Of a stretch of DNA of 6,833 bases, positions 1 through 6,033 are shown piece after piece. Below the pieces are notes generated by a model. It had not been told where the DNA came from and did not search any database. It saw only the letters and a program-made list of their open reading frames with translations. A program made the position numbers and the translations under genes. How positions within the stretch are numbered: position 1 is the first letter of the stretch; the number at the start of each line of letters is the position of its first letter. This stretch comes from Flavobacteriaceae bacterium (GTDB lineage Bacteria > Bacteroidota > Bacteroidia > Flavobacteriales > Flavobacteriaceae): positions 1 through 6,833 of the forward strand of contig JALWYP010000178.1 of NCBI GenBank assembly GCA_026992695.1, in the 5' to 3' direction.

Positions 1-29
1 TTTAATACATTTGTTTTTTTATTCTTTAT

Positions 30-938
30 ATGATTCGCTGGATACTATTTATTATAGTAGTTTTTTTAATTGATTTGTACGCCTTTCAGGCTTTTAAAAC
101 GATTTTTAAAACCAATTGGACTTATTTTTTATATTGGGCAATTAGCATATTGGTGCTAGCTAATTTTGTGTATTGGTTTTATGGATTAGATAGAAAAGAC
201 TTTTCACATCCACACAGTTATGCCTTTGCTATTTTTATTACTTTTTTGCTTCCCAAACTGGTGATTTTGTTTTTTATGTTTGGGGAAGATATTGTACGGT
301 TGTTTCAAAAAATAAGTTCTTATTTTTCTACTTCCCAAACAAGGTCTATCCCGGGCAGAAGAAAGTTTGTTTCACAAATAGCTTTTGGTTTGGCGGCAAT
401 TCCGTTTGCTTCTTTTTTGTACGGAATCTATAAAGGCAAGTATAATTTTAAGGTTTTACAATATACTTTAGTGTTTGATGATTTACCCGAAGCATTTAAC
501 GGGTACCAAATTACCCAAATTAGCGATGTGCATTCGGGAAGTTTTGATAATCCGGAAAAAGTAACCTATGCTATAGATTTAATTAATCAACAAAAAAGCG
601 ACCTAATTTTATTTACAGGGGATTTGGTAAACAACAAAGCCGAAGAGATGCTTCCGTATAAAGGTATCTTTAAAAAATTAAAAGCAAAAGACGGAATGTT
701 TTCGGTATTGGGAAATCATGATTACGGTGACTATATTACTTGGAACAGCAAGCAAGCAAAAGAGCAAAATTTTGAAGATTTAAAAAATATTCAAAAAGAA
801 ATAGGATTTGATTTACTACTAAATGAAAGCAGATTTATTACCAAAAACAACGAGCGAATTGCCATAATAGGTGTAGAAAATTGGGGAACAGGAGGTTTAA
901 ACAAGCAGGTGATATACAAAAGGCTTCTGAAAATGTAA
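30..938 (+). CDS. Membrane-anchored metallophosphoesterase, N-terminal part of a frameshifted gene
   Basis: This is the first 302 codons of a calcineurin-like (YkuE/YaeI-type) metallophosphoesterase, an enzyme class that hydrolyses phosphoesters with two metal ions; the substrate is unknown. Hydrophobic segments at about residues 3-22, 31-52 and 64-84, plus another at 113-132, anchor it in the inner membrane. The last is preceded by the twin-arginine-like string GRRKF (109-113). The metal-binding motifs seen here are SDVHSG (D166, H168), TGDLVNN (D198 and following Asn) and LGNHDYG (N229, H230, D231). The family continues with a histidine motif and a GHTHG motif, which are absent in this frame but present in the -1 frame from 896 on. 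The last residues after N291 are therefore out-of-frame reading up to the TAA at 936-938. ATG 30 is the first start after the in-frame TAA at 3-5. The joined product would be 407 residues. Confidence 0.85.
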   Translation: MIRWILFIIVVFLIDLYAFQAFKTIFKTNWTYFLYWAISILVLANFVYWFYGLDRKDFSHPHSYAFAIFITFLLPKLVILFFMFGEDIVRLFQKISSYFSTSQTRSIPGRRKFVSQIAFGLAAIPFASFLYGIYKGKYNFKVLQYTLVFDDLPEAFNGYQITQISDVHSGSFDNPEKVTYAIDLINQQKSDLILFTGDLVNNKAEEMLPYKGIFKKLKAKDGMFSVLGNHDYGDYITWNSKQAKEQNFEDLKNIQKEIGFDLLLNESRFITKNNERIAIIGVENWGTGGLNKQVIYKRLLKM

Positions 939-1252
939 AAAACTCCGATTTCAAAATTTTACTCAGCCATGATCCTTCTCATTGGGACGCTCAAATAGTA
1001 AATCACAAAAAAAAGTTTCATCTAACTTTAAGCGGGCACACGCACGGAATGCAATTTGGTATCGAAATACCGGGTTGGATAAAATGGAGCCCTGTAAAAT
1101 GGCGTTATAAGCAATGGGCAGGGATTTATAAAAAGAAAGAACAATACATTAATGTAAACAGAGGATTTGGTTATTTAGCCTTTCCGGGGCGTGTAGGAAT
1201 TTGGCCCGAAATTACGGTGATAAAACTTAAAAAACGTTCAAATAACACTTAA
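881..1252 (+). CDS. Metallophosphoesterase, C-terminal part in the -1 frame
   Basis: This is the rest of the metallophosphoesterase gene that begins at 30. The frame opens with a TTG at 881, but the part that fits the family starts at about 896-902 (FKQAGD). It carries the two remaining metal-site motifs: LLSHDP (histidine 314 in joined numbering) and SGHTHGMQ (histidines 337 and 339), followed by the aromatic-rich tail typical of these proteins (WIKWSPVKWRYKQWAG and GRVGIWPE). Neither half alone has a full binuclear metal site. The overlap with the first frame and the uninterrupted family motifs point to one ancestral gene with a one-base change, not to two genes. I see no independent ribosome binding site that would support the TTG as a true start. 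The gene could be expressed through -1 slippage at TTTAAAC, or be a recent pseudogene, or reflect an assembly indel. Confidence 0.8.
   Translation: MGNRRFKQAGDIQKASENVKNSDFKILLSHDPSHWDAQIVNHKKKFHLTLSGHTHGMQFGIEIPGWIKWSPVKWRYKQWAGIYKKKEQYINVNRGFGYLAFPGRVGIWPEITVIKLKKRSNNT
896..902 (+). other. -1 frameshift point with slippery heptamer T TTA AAC
   Basis: In the frame starting at 30 the codons are GGT TTA AAC, so the bases 896-902 form the canonical X XXY YYZ heptamer T TTA AAC. A -1 step changes the two codons to TTT AAA and continues with CAA GCA GGT GAT, which reads FKQAGD and joins the two halves exactly. Equally, adding one T or A to the T/A run restores the frame. I see no strong stem-loop or pseudoknot just downstream, which weakens the case for programmed slippage. 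Confidence 0.7.
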
Positions 1253-1266
1253 TACGCTGAAAATAC

Positions 1267-1274
1267 TATATTTG
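1267..1274 (+). promoter_or_regulatory. Bacteroidota-type -7 promoter box upstream of the thioredoxin-like gene
   Basis: TATATTTG fits the Bacteroidota -7 consensus TAnnTTTG. It lies 33 bp upstream of the ATG at 1308, in the 55-bp gap after the metallophosphoesterase gene, which would give a leader of about 25-30 nt. I do not see a convincing -33 TTG element at the usual spacing, so the call rests on the -7 box and its position. An AAGAAG purine stretch sits directly before the ATG. Confidence 0.5.
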
Positions 1275-1307
1275 TAGTATAATTTTCAAGAAAAAGATTT
1301 TAAGAAG

Positions 1308-1604
1308 ATGTCAAAATTTGGAGAATTAATAGAAACTCAAGTACCTGTTTTGTTAGATTTTTATGCAGAATGGGATGAAGCTTGTAAAGAAATGCATGCC
1401 GTTTTACGAGATGTTGCTGCAGCTATGGGCGATAAAGCTCGTGTAATTAAAATTGATGTAGAAAAAAATAAAGAACTATCTGAAGCCCTTAGAGTAAAGG
1501 GACTACCTACTCTTATGATTTATAAAAATGGCGAAATGAAATGGCGTCAAAGTGGCGAGCAAGATGCAAATACATTAATAGGCTTGGTTAAAGAATATGT
1601 GTAA
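1308..1604 (+). CDS. Thioredoxin-fold protein with degenerate active site (WDEAC)
   Basis: The protein has 98 residues, the size of a single thioredoxin domain, with no signal peptide, so it is probably cytoplasmic. The fold is recognisable from PVLLDFYAEW (13-22), the VIKIDVEKN strand region (47-54) and the cis-proline loop KGLPTLMIYKNG (64-75, Pro67). The catalytic WCGPC of true thioredoxins is replaced by W22-D23-E24-A25-C26: the first, nucleophilic cysteine is Asp and only the resolving cysteine remains. It therefore cannot do ordinary CxxC dithiol-disulfide exchange. Similar flavobacterial proteins with altered CxxC positions are familiar to me, so this looks like a lineage trait and not a fresh mutation. 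A structural, chaperone-like or single-cysteine role is possible but is inference. It has its own promoter box and its TAA (1602-1604) abuts the stop of the convergent gene. Confidence 0.85.
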   Translation: MSKFGELIETQVPVLLDFYAEWDEACKEMHAVLRDVAAAMGDKARVIKIDVEKNKELSEALRVKGLPTLMIYKNGEMKWRQSGEQDANTLIGLVKEYV

Positions 1605-2231
1605 TTAACGTATCGCTTCGCACTGCCAACCTTTTTTACTAATATATTCTAAAACTATAGGAAGTACATAGTTTAATTTTTTAAAAGATTTTAAACTATC
1701 GTGAAAAACTACAATGCTTCCTTCTTCTATATTGTTTAAAACGTTAGATACGCATTTTTCTTTTGAAATAGATGTGTCAAAATCGGCACTTAAAACATCC
1801 CACATTACAATTTTATATCCTCTTTCTGTGAGTTTTTTTGCTTGATTTGAAGTAATTTTCCCGTAGGGAGGACGAAAAAGTATTGTTTTAATGGGAACTT
1901 CTTTTTCAAATTTTTCAATGTTTTGAATGTATGTTTGTGTAGCGTTTTTCCATCCGTTAATGTGGTTAAAAGTGTGGTTTCCTATACCGTGTTCATCTTT
2001 TATTACTTGTTTAAAAACATTCGGATGCTTCATCACATTGTCTCCGATACAAAAAAAAGTAGCTTTAGCATTGTATTTTTTTAATTGCTGTAGCACCCAA
2101 GGTGTTACTTCGGGAATGGGTCCATCGTCAAAGGTTAGAAAAACAGTGTTTTTTTTGTTGGCAAACGCCCAAAGTCGTTTCGGAAATAACCGAGAAACAA
2201 GTTTGGGCGTTTTTACCAAATAAGATTTCAA
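1605..2231 (-). CDS. Polysaccharide deacetylase (NodB homology domain), TTG start
   Basis: The protein has 208 residues and is nearly all NodB domain (carbohydrate esterase family 4), which removes acetyl groups from N-acetylated sugars such as those of peptidoglycan or chitin-like polymers. The visible motifs are LTFDDGP (D35 as catalytic base, D36 as metal ligand), the HxxxH metal motif in GNHTFNH (H86, H90), RPPYG (R120), MWDVLSADFD (W144, D145) and IVVFHDS (H177), so all five signature motifs are intact. No clear signal peptide is visible, although residues 1-30 are basic and aromatic. The start is TTG at 2231: the only in-frame codons upstream before a TAA are ACA and TCT, and the first in-frame ATG is residue 67, beyond the catalytic aspartates. 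The reading MKSYLVKTPKLV fits the family's N-terminus. It follows the DUF2723 gene by 6 bp, so the two are probably co-transcribed. Confidence 0.9.
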   Translation of the reverse strand: MKSYLVKTPKLVSRLFPKRLWAFANKKNTVFLTFDDGPIPEVTPWVLQQLKKYNAKATFFCIGDNVMKHPNVFKQVIKDEHGIGNHTFNHINGWKNATQTYIQNIEKFEKEVPIKTILFRPPYGKITSNQAKKLTERGYKIVMWDVLSADFDTSISKEKCVSNVLNNIEEGSIVVFHDSLKSFKKLNYVLPIVLEYISKKGWQCEAIR

Positions 2232-2237
2232 AGATGT

Positions 2238-4934
2238 TTATTTTATAGAATCTTCTAAAATGTTTAATAGCGAGTCTATTTCTTTTTCGCGTTTGACATC
2301 TTCCATATCTACGCCTTCGTCATCGCTATAAAATGCTCTAAATAGTTTTAAGTAGTCGTTAAATTTTGAAGCTTGTTTGCGAGCATACTCTTCATCATCG
2401 TATTTAATCGTGATGTCTACCAATGCTCTATAACGTTCCATGTCGGTAATAATATCTTCGGCATAAGATATTTGTTTTGCTTCATCCCAGCCACTATAAT
2501 ACAAAAGGTGTTCTTGGTATATTTTAGCTACTTTATTAAAAACTTCTCTGGCTTTTTCGGGTTTATTAATTTTGTAATAACCTTCAATAAAAGGTTCTAG
2601 AAGTGAATAATATTCAAATTTATCTACCGGCATTTTTTCCATTCCTAAATCTAAAATTTTCTCGGCTTTTTCAAACTTACTTTCTTTAATAAGTTCGTTA
2701 GCAAGTCGCGATAAAGTACTTCGGTAGGTAATACCATTTCTTCTTGTTTCGGTATCGTGATAAATGTTGTCGCTTCCGCTATTACCCCAATCCCATTTCA
2801 TTACGATATCATACATCTTATCTGTATTTATTCGACCCATATCAAAAGGATTTCTTTTATCTATAGGTGTTTTAATAGGCACTAGTTTGTAAATGATACC
2901 GTCTAGTTGTAAATAATCTTTCATCCATAAAAAATCGGAATCATTGTAGCTTCCACCACTAAAATAAATAGGGCGTTTCCAGTCGTTATTGGCAATAATA
3001 TCCAGCATTAACAAAGTGCTTTTGTAAATAATATCACTGTTAATAGTGATGTAAATGTTATCTACAATTTTATCGGCATCTTTTGGATCTACAATACCGT
3101 ATTTTAACACATTTTCTTTATTAACGGGGATTTTTATGGTTTTTGAAGGAAAGGTGTTTGCCCATTGACCGCTTTCTAACTCTACTTGGGTAGCTTTGGT
3201 GTCGTTTGCAACAAAGTTCATCCAAGTTTTAATATCTAAGGTGTCTTTTTTAGTTTTTTGGTAAAAAACAAAATCGCGTGTTCCAAAACGGTATTGTTCA
3301 TGAGTTAGTTGCGAGGGTATGGGATCGCTGTCATAAGCTTTTTTCTTCATATCGTCTATGTACCAATCGGTTTGAAAAAGGCTGGTGTTAATTACTCGAA
3401 CATCTTGGCGGTATTTTTCAATTCCTTGTAAATACCAAAGAGCAAAGGTGTCGTTATCACCAATAGTGAAGAGGATGGCATTGGGGTCACATGAATCTAA
3501 ATACATTTGTGCCATCGATTTTGCAGTGTATTTATTTGAACGGTCGTGGTCGTCCCAATTTTGACTTGCTAACAGTATTGGTGAAGCCAATAAAGTTACT
3601 GTTAATGTTGTAATGACCGCAATTTTTGGATTTAAATAATCTTTTATTACTTCAAAAAGGGCATATACTCCGTAGCCTATCCACAAAGCAAAAACATAAA
3701 ATGAACCTACTAGTGCATAGTCTCTTTCTCTAGGTTCAAAAGCACGTTCATTTAAGTAAATTTTTAATGCTAATCCTGTAAATAGGAAGAAGATTAATAA
3801 TACCCAAAAACTTTTCGGGTCGTTTTTAAAATGAAACACCAATCCTAATATCCCTAAGAGTAACGGAAGCATATAGTAGGTATTTCTAGCTTTGTTATTT
3901 TTAAAATCGGAAGGTAAATTTTCTTGATTTCCTATTAAAATATTGTCAATAAAAGGTATTCCGCTAATCCAGTTTCCATGAAGATCGGTTCCTTCTCCTT
4001 GTACATCGTCTTGTCTGCCGGAAAAATTCCACATAAAATAGCGCCAATACATATAACCAAATTGATGCTGAAACATAAATTTCATATTATCAATAAATGA
4101 AGGTTTTTTAATGTCTAAAAAGCTTCCGTAGTTGGCTAAAAAAGTATCATAATCTTTTGTGTCAACCAATCCTGCTTTTATGGCTTCTTTAAATTTTTTC
4201 ACTTCCTCAACCAGTCTGGGTTCGCCTCGATATTCTCTTTTCACACTAAATTCCAATCCATCTAAAAATTGCAGGTAATTGGTACTGTGTTCGGTACTCC
4301 ACATTCTGGGAAAAAATCCTTTTTGTGAATCATCTAGATTTTGAGAGGCATTTTTATAGTTGTTTACAATTACATATTTACCCAGCTTTTTGTCTTTTTC
4401 GTATTTTGGTTTGTCATCTTTATATGGGTGAAGCGGGTCTAGACCTACGTATTTTTCGGTAAACATAGGTCCGTAAAACAAGTGTGTTTCAGGGTATTGT
4501 TCTCTGTTGTAATAAGCTAATAATTCACGTGCATTATTGGGATTGTTTTCGTTAATAACAGTTCCTGCATTGGCTCGAATAGGAAGCATAATCCAACTGG
4601 AAAAACCAATAAAAATAAATAAAACACCTAATAATAAGGTGTTTAGTTGTACATATCCTTCGTTTCTAGTTGCTCTTAATCCTAAAACGAACACAGCTAC
4701 AAAAAATAGTCCGGCAATGAGTGTACCTGAGTTAAAAGGCATCCCTACAGAGTTTACAAAAAACAACTCGGAAGCACTAAAAAACTTTAATGCCATAGGC
4801 AGTAACAATTTAAAAATAAATAATAAAATTGCGATTACAACAATATTAGCAATGATAAAATTTTTAACGGTTACGGTTTTGTATTTTTTAAAGAAGTATA
4901 AAAATCCCATTGCCGGAATGGTAAGTAATCCCAT
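2238..4934 (-). CDS. DUF2723 / GT117 (TMEM260-like) membrane protein, 5'-truncated
   Basis: This is 898 residues of a large Bacteroidota membrane protein with DUF2723, related to eukaryotic TMEM260 and placed with the GT-C-type glycosyltransferases, so it is a candidate protein O-glycosyltransferase. Visible: membrane helices at about 24-45, 68-86, 98-116, 351-367, 376-392, 405-428 and 436-455; a large soluble insert (about 120-345); family strings FEPRERDYALVGSFYVFA (399-416), NWDDHDRSNKY (459-469) and FTIGDNDTFALWYLQG (489-504); and a TPR-like helical tail (about 735-800). The family usually begins roughly 200 residues earlier, with the first helices and an acidic loop (FWDxGE) thought to be catalytic; all of that is missing. 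Codons upstream of the ATG still read IGLSFGVHF, family sequence, back to about 4961, followed by TAA at 4962-4964. Hence the gene is cut, and ATG 4934 is only an internal methionine. Probably inactive as a transferase. The size of the missing part is from memory of homologues. Confidence 0.85.
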   Translation of the reverse strand: MGLLTIPAMGFLYFFKKYKTVTVKNFIIANIVVIAILLFIFKLLLPMALKFFSASELFFVNSVGMPFNSGTLIAGLFFVAVFVLGLRATRNEGYVQLNTLLLGVLFIFIGFSSWIMLPIRANAGTVINENNPNNARELLAYYNREQYPETHLFYGPMFTEKYVGLDPLHPYKDDKPKYEKDKKLGKYVIVNNYKNASQNLDDSQKGFFPRMWSTEHSTNYLQFLDGLEFSVKREYRGEPRLVEEVKKFKEAIKAGLVDTKDYDTFLANYGSFLDIKKPSFIDNMKFMFQHQFGYMYWRYFMWNFSGRQDDVQGEGTDLHGNWISGIPFIDNILIGNQENLPSDFKNNKARNTYYMLPLLLGILGLVFHFKNDPKSFWVLLIFFLFTGLALKIYLNERAFEPRERDYALVGSFYVFALWIGYGVYALFEVIKDYLNPKIAVITTLTVTLLASPILLASQNWDDHDRSNKYTAKSMAQMYLDSCDPNAILFTIGDNDTFALWYLQGIEKYRQDVRVINTSLFQTDWYIDDMKKKAYDSDPIPSQLTHEQYRFGTRDFVFYQKTKKDTLDIKTWMNFVANDTKATQVELESGQWANTFPSKTIKIPVNKENVLKYGIVDPKDADKIVDNIYITINSDIIYKSTLLMLDIIANNDWKRPIYFSGGSYNDSDFLWMKDYLQLDGIIYKLVPIKTPIDKRNPFDMGRINTDKMYDIVMKWDWGNSGSDNIYHDTETRRNGITYRSTLSRLANELIKESKFEKAEKILDLGMEKMPVDKFEYYSLLEPFIEGYYKINKPEKAREVFNKVAKIYQEHLLYYSGWDEAKQISYAEDIITDMERYRALVDITIKYDDEEYARKQASKFNDYLKLFRAFYSDDEGVDMEDVKREKEIDSLLNILEDSIK

Positions 4935-5292
4935 AAAATGAACTCCAAATGATAAGCCAATTTATTTTTGTTCTATCAAATAAAGCAATAGGAACAATGG
5001 CTAAACCTCTAACTAAGTAGATACCTGTTATGACTAGTAGTACTGGTTTTAAAAAAGGCAACTTAACAACCATACCTGCTCCTGAAAATGCATAAAGCCC
5101 CCAACTAATCAAAACTGAAGCAATCAATAATGTGATAAATCCAGGTATCCATGAACCCTTTTCAGATAATCTTACCAACTTTTCACCTGCCCCAAAAAAC
5201 TCATACCACTTAGCCCCTTTTACGATAATAAGCAAATGCAAAATACCAGCACATATACTTAAACAACCACCGATAATTAACCAATAATTCAT
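4888..5292 (-). CDS. Small multi-pass membrane protein, C-terminus replaced at a breakpoint
   Basis: The frame gives 134 residues. Membrane segments are seen at about 3-23, 49-70 and 80-101, with a soluble WYEFFGAGEKLVRLSEKG loop (29-46) between the first two. I know this layout from uncharacterised four-helix membrane proteins of proteobacteria and flavobacteria that share a FFGAGE loop and a YAFSGAG motif (67-73), but I cannot name a function. Homologues, as I recall them, have a fourth helix with WSS-LICL-YG. Here the frame reads IIWSSFYG and then runs into bases that encode the DUF2723 protein in another frame, so about the last 15-20 residues are not native. The ATG at 5290-5292 overlaps the restored stop of the PNPOx-like gene (ATGA), with AGAGAG 8 nt upstream as a ribosome binding site, which supports this start and translational coupling. 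The last 47 bp overlap the DUF2723 frame. Confidence 0.7.
   Translation of the reverse strand: MNYWLIIGGCLSICAGILHLLIIVKGAKWYEFFGAGEKLVRLSEKGSWIPGFITLLIASVLISWGLYAFSGAGMVVKLPFLKPVLLVITGIYLVRGLAIVPIALFDRTKINWLIIWSSFYGITYHSGNGIFILL
4932..4964. other. Breakpoint joining two broken genes
   Basis: On the minus strand one frame here reads IGLSFGVHFM, family sequence of the DUF2723 protein, and ends upstream at TAA (4962-4964). The overlapping frame reads NWLIIWSSF, plausible sequence for the last helix of the small membrane protein. Left of this stretch only the DUF2723 frame makes family sense; right of it only the membrane-protein frame does. Both genes are thus truncated at the same place, as expected for a deletion, insertion or recombination join with microhomology, or for a chimeric assembly. 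Confidence 0.65.
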
Positions 5293-5317
5293 ATAAATTG
5301 CTCTCTTGTCATTTTCC

Positions 5318-5701
5318 CTATAAATACGGGTTTAAAATCTTAACTTTTCTTTTAAAAATATTGCCTTCTCCAGCTCTTTCTTGGCGCAGCTCTCCAAATT
5401 TTATAACCATTCTAATAGCAGGCGGTGTTTTAAACCCTCCTTTAAACAATGATTTAAACCAAAACCAGTTGCCATCATTGACGAACATGATTGTTGCCAG
5501 TTGATTGTGCTTACTATTTATTGGAATGTTTTTGGTAAATTTTTCAAAAAACATACCCTTATCTTTAGTTTTAATAATAACGCTACCAATCGGTGTCACA
5601 TGTGGAACACCTTCTTTACTAACTGTAGCCATTGAACAGTAAGTTGATTGTGCAATTAATGGTTTTATTTTCTTATTAAATACTTCATCTGTTATTTTCA
5701 T
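5318..5701 (-). CDS. PNPOx-like FMN-binding split-barrel protein, 3' end frameshifted
   Basis: The frame gives 127 residues resembling the pyridoxamine 5'-phosphate oxidase-like split-barrel family, whose members bind FMN, F420 or haem and are often uncharacterised oxidoreductases. Visible: the first barrel strands STYCSMATVSKEGVPHVTPIGS (starting about 19), FFEKFTKNIP (51-60), NWFWFKSLFKGGF (78-90) and the PAIRMVIKFGE strand (94-104). The frame ends at a TAG in KILNPYL, before the usual GKM/GNM-type C-terminal strand. In the -1 frame the sequence continues PVFIGKMTREQFI and ends with TGA at 5289-5291, overlapping the next ATG as ATGA. The intact product would be 137 residues. This end and the typical operon overlap both argue that the frame was originally continuous. 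The start ATG has AAAAAG just before it. It is the first gene of the minus-strand operon, divergent from the TetR gene. Confidence 0.75.
   Translation of the reverse strand: MKITDEVFNKKIKPLIAQSTYCSMATVSKEGVPHVTPIGSVIIKTKDKGMFFEKFTKNIPINSKHNQLATIMFVNDGNWFWFKSLFKGGFKTPPAIRMVIKFGELRQERAGEGNIFKRKVKILNPYL
5330..5336 (-). other. Second -1 frameshift point, T TTA AAC
   Basis: On the minus strand the codons are ATT TTA AAC CCG, so bases 5336 to 5330 form an in-frame T TTA AAC. A -1 step gives TTT AAA CCC GTA and leads into the family-like end GKMTREQFI and an ATGA junction with the next gene. One extra T or A in the run would do the same. The coordinates fit exactly: 137 codons plus stop minus one reused base span 5701 to 5289. 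Confidence 0.6.
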
Positions 5702-5990
5702 CTTTTTACTCTTATTTCTTTAATCCTAAATCCCGATAGTGAAATCACAACGATAGCGCAAGCCCTTAATGTACCTAAGAAATCTCCAAAAAATCCTTAT
5801 GGAAAGAATTTTCATGTAAACCCACATGGATGTGGGCAAGTATCAAGGACGATACGCAGTAAAAGCTCCATCACGAATGAGGTGTATATGGTTTTTTTGC
5901 TCTTTATGCACATCAACACTTACACTCTCAAATGCATTTCTATCTCGGTATTTGGGATATTATTAAACATACTCTCTTAACTTTTTAGTG
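5702..5990. other. Divergent intergenic region with small palindromes and degraded coding-like sequence
   Basis: No intact gene is supported here. It holds the perfect inverted repeat CCCACAT-GG-ATGTGGG (5821-5836) and, close by, GTATC-N6-GATAC (5840-5855), either of which could be a regulator site for the minus-strand operon. The minus strand has a start-less 38-codon open stretch (5846-5959) with protein-like composition, including SVDVHKEQKN and HLIRDGAFTAY, ending in TGA. The plus strand is stop-free from 5702 to 5977 in one frame but has only internal late ATGs. This may be a gene remnant; I do not recognise a family. I see no Bacteroidota-type -7 box pointing toward the PNPOx-like gene. 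Confidence 0.4.
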
Positions 5991-5998
5991 TATATTTG
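5991..5998 (+). promoter_or_regulatory. Bacteroidota-type -7 promoter box for the TetR gene
   Basis: TATATTTG fits TAnnTTTG and lies 4 bp before the first palindromic operator, so transcription would start within or next to that operator. The -33 position is not obvious; the AACATACT half-site at 5966-5973 falls near where it should be. The resulting leader to the GTG start would be about 160 nt. Confidence 0.5.
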
Positions 5999-6001
5999 CC
6001 C

Positions 6002-6021
6002 AACATACCTTGTGGTATGTC
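6002..6021. promoter_or_regulatory. TetR-type operator, copy 1
   Basis: The 20-bp site has half-sites AACATAC and GTATGTC around a 6-bp centre; the inner arms ACATACC and GGTATGT are perfectly complementary (6003-6009 and 6014-6020). It starts 4 bp after the -7 box, so binding there should block the start of transcription. The length and dyad form fit a TetR-family dimer, and the regulator gene is just downstream, so autorepression is the likely role. Confidence 0.65.
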
Positions 6022-6033
6022 GGGTCACACTAT

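Noticed and set aside
1734..1740. In-frame T TTA AAC heptamer in the polysaccharide deacetylase gene as a possible third recoding site
   Set aside because: The zero frame is the correct protein with all NodB motifs on both sides, so no shift is needed. It serves as a control for the other two sites.
4537..4941. 134-codon plus-strand frame opposite the DUF2723 gene
   Set aside because: It is antisense to strongly supported membrane-protein sequence and has no family features; the same holds for the plus-strand frames at 1927-2223 and 2373-2600.
5726..5815. 29-codon minus-strand frame from ATG 5815, rich in Arg, Phe and Ile
   Set aside because: Too short, no recognisable family and no ribosome binding site; composition is not convincing for a real small protein.
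5821..5836. CCCACAT/ATGTGGG hairpin as an intrinsic terminator
   Set aside because: No U-tract follows on either strand and the position lies upstream of both divergent genes, where a terminator has no clear purpose.
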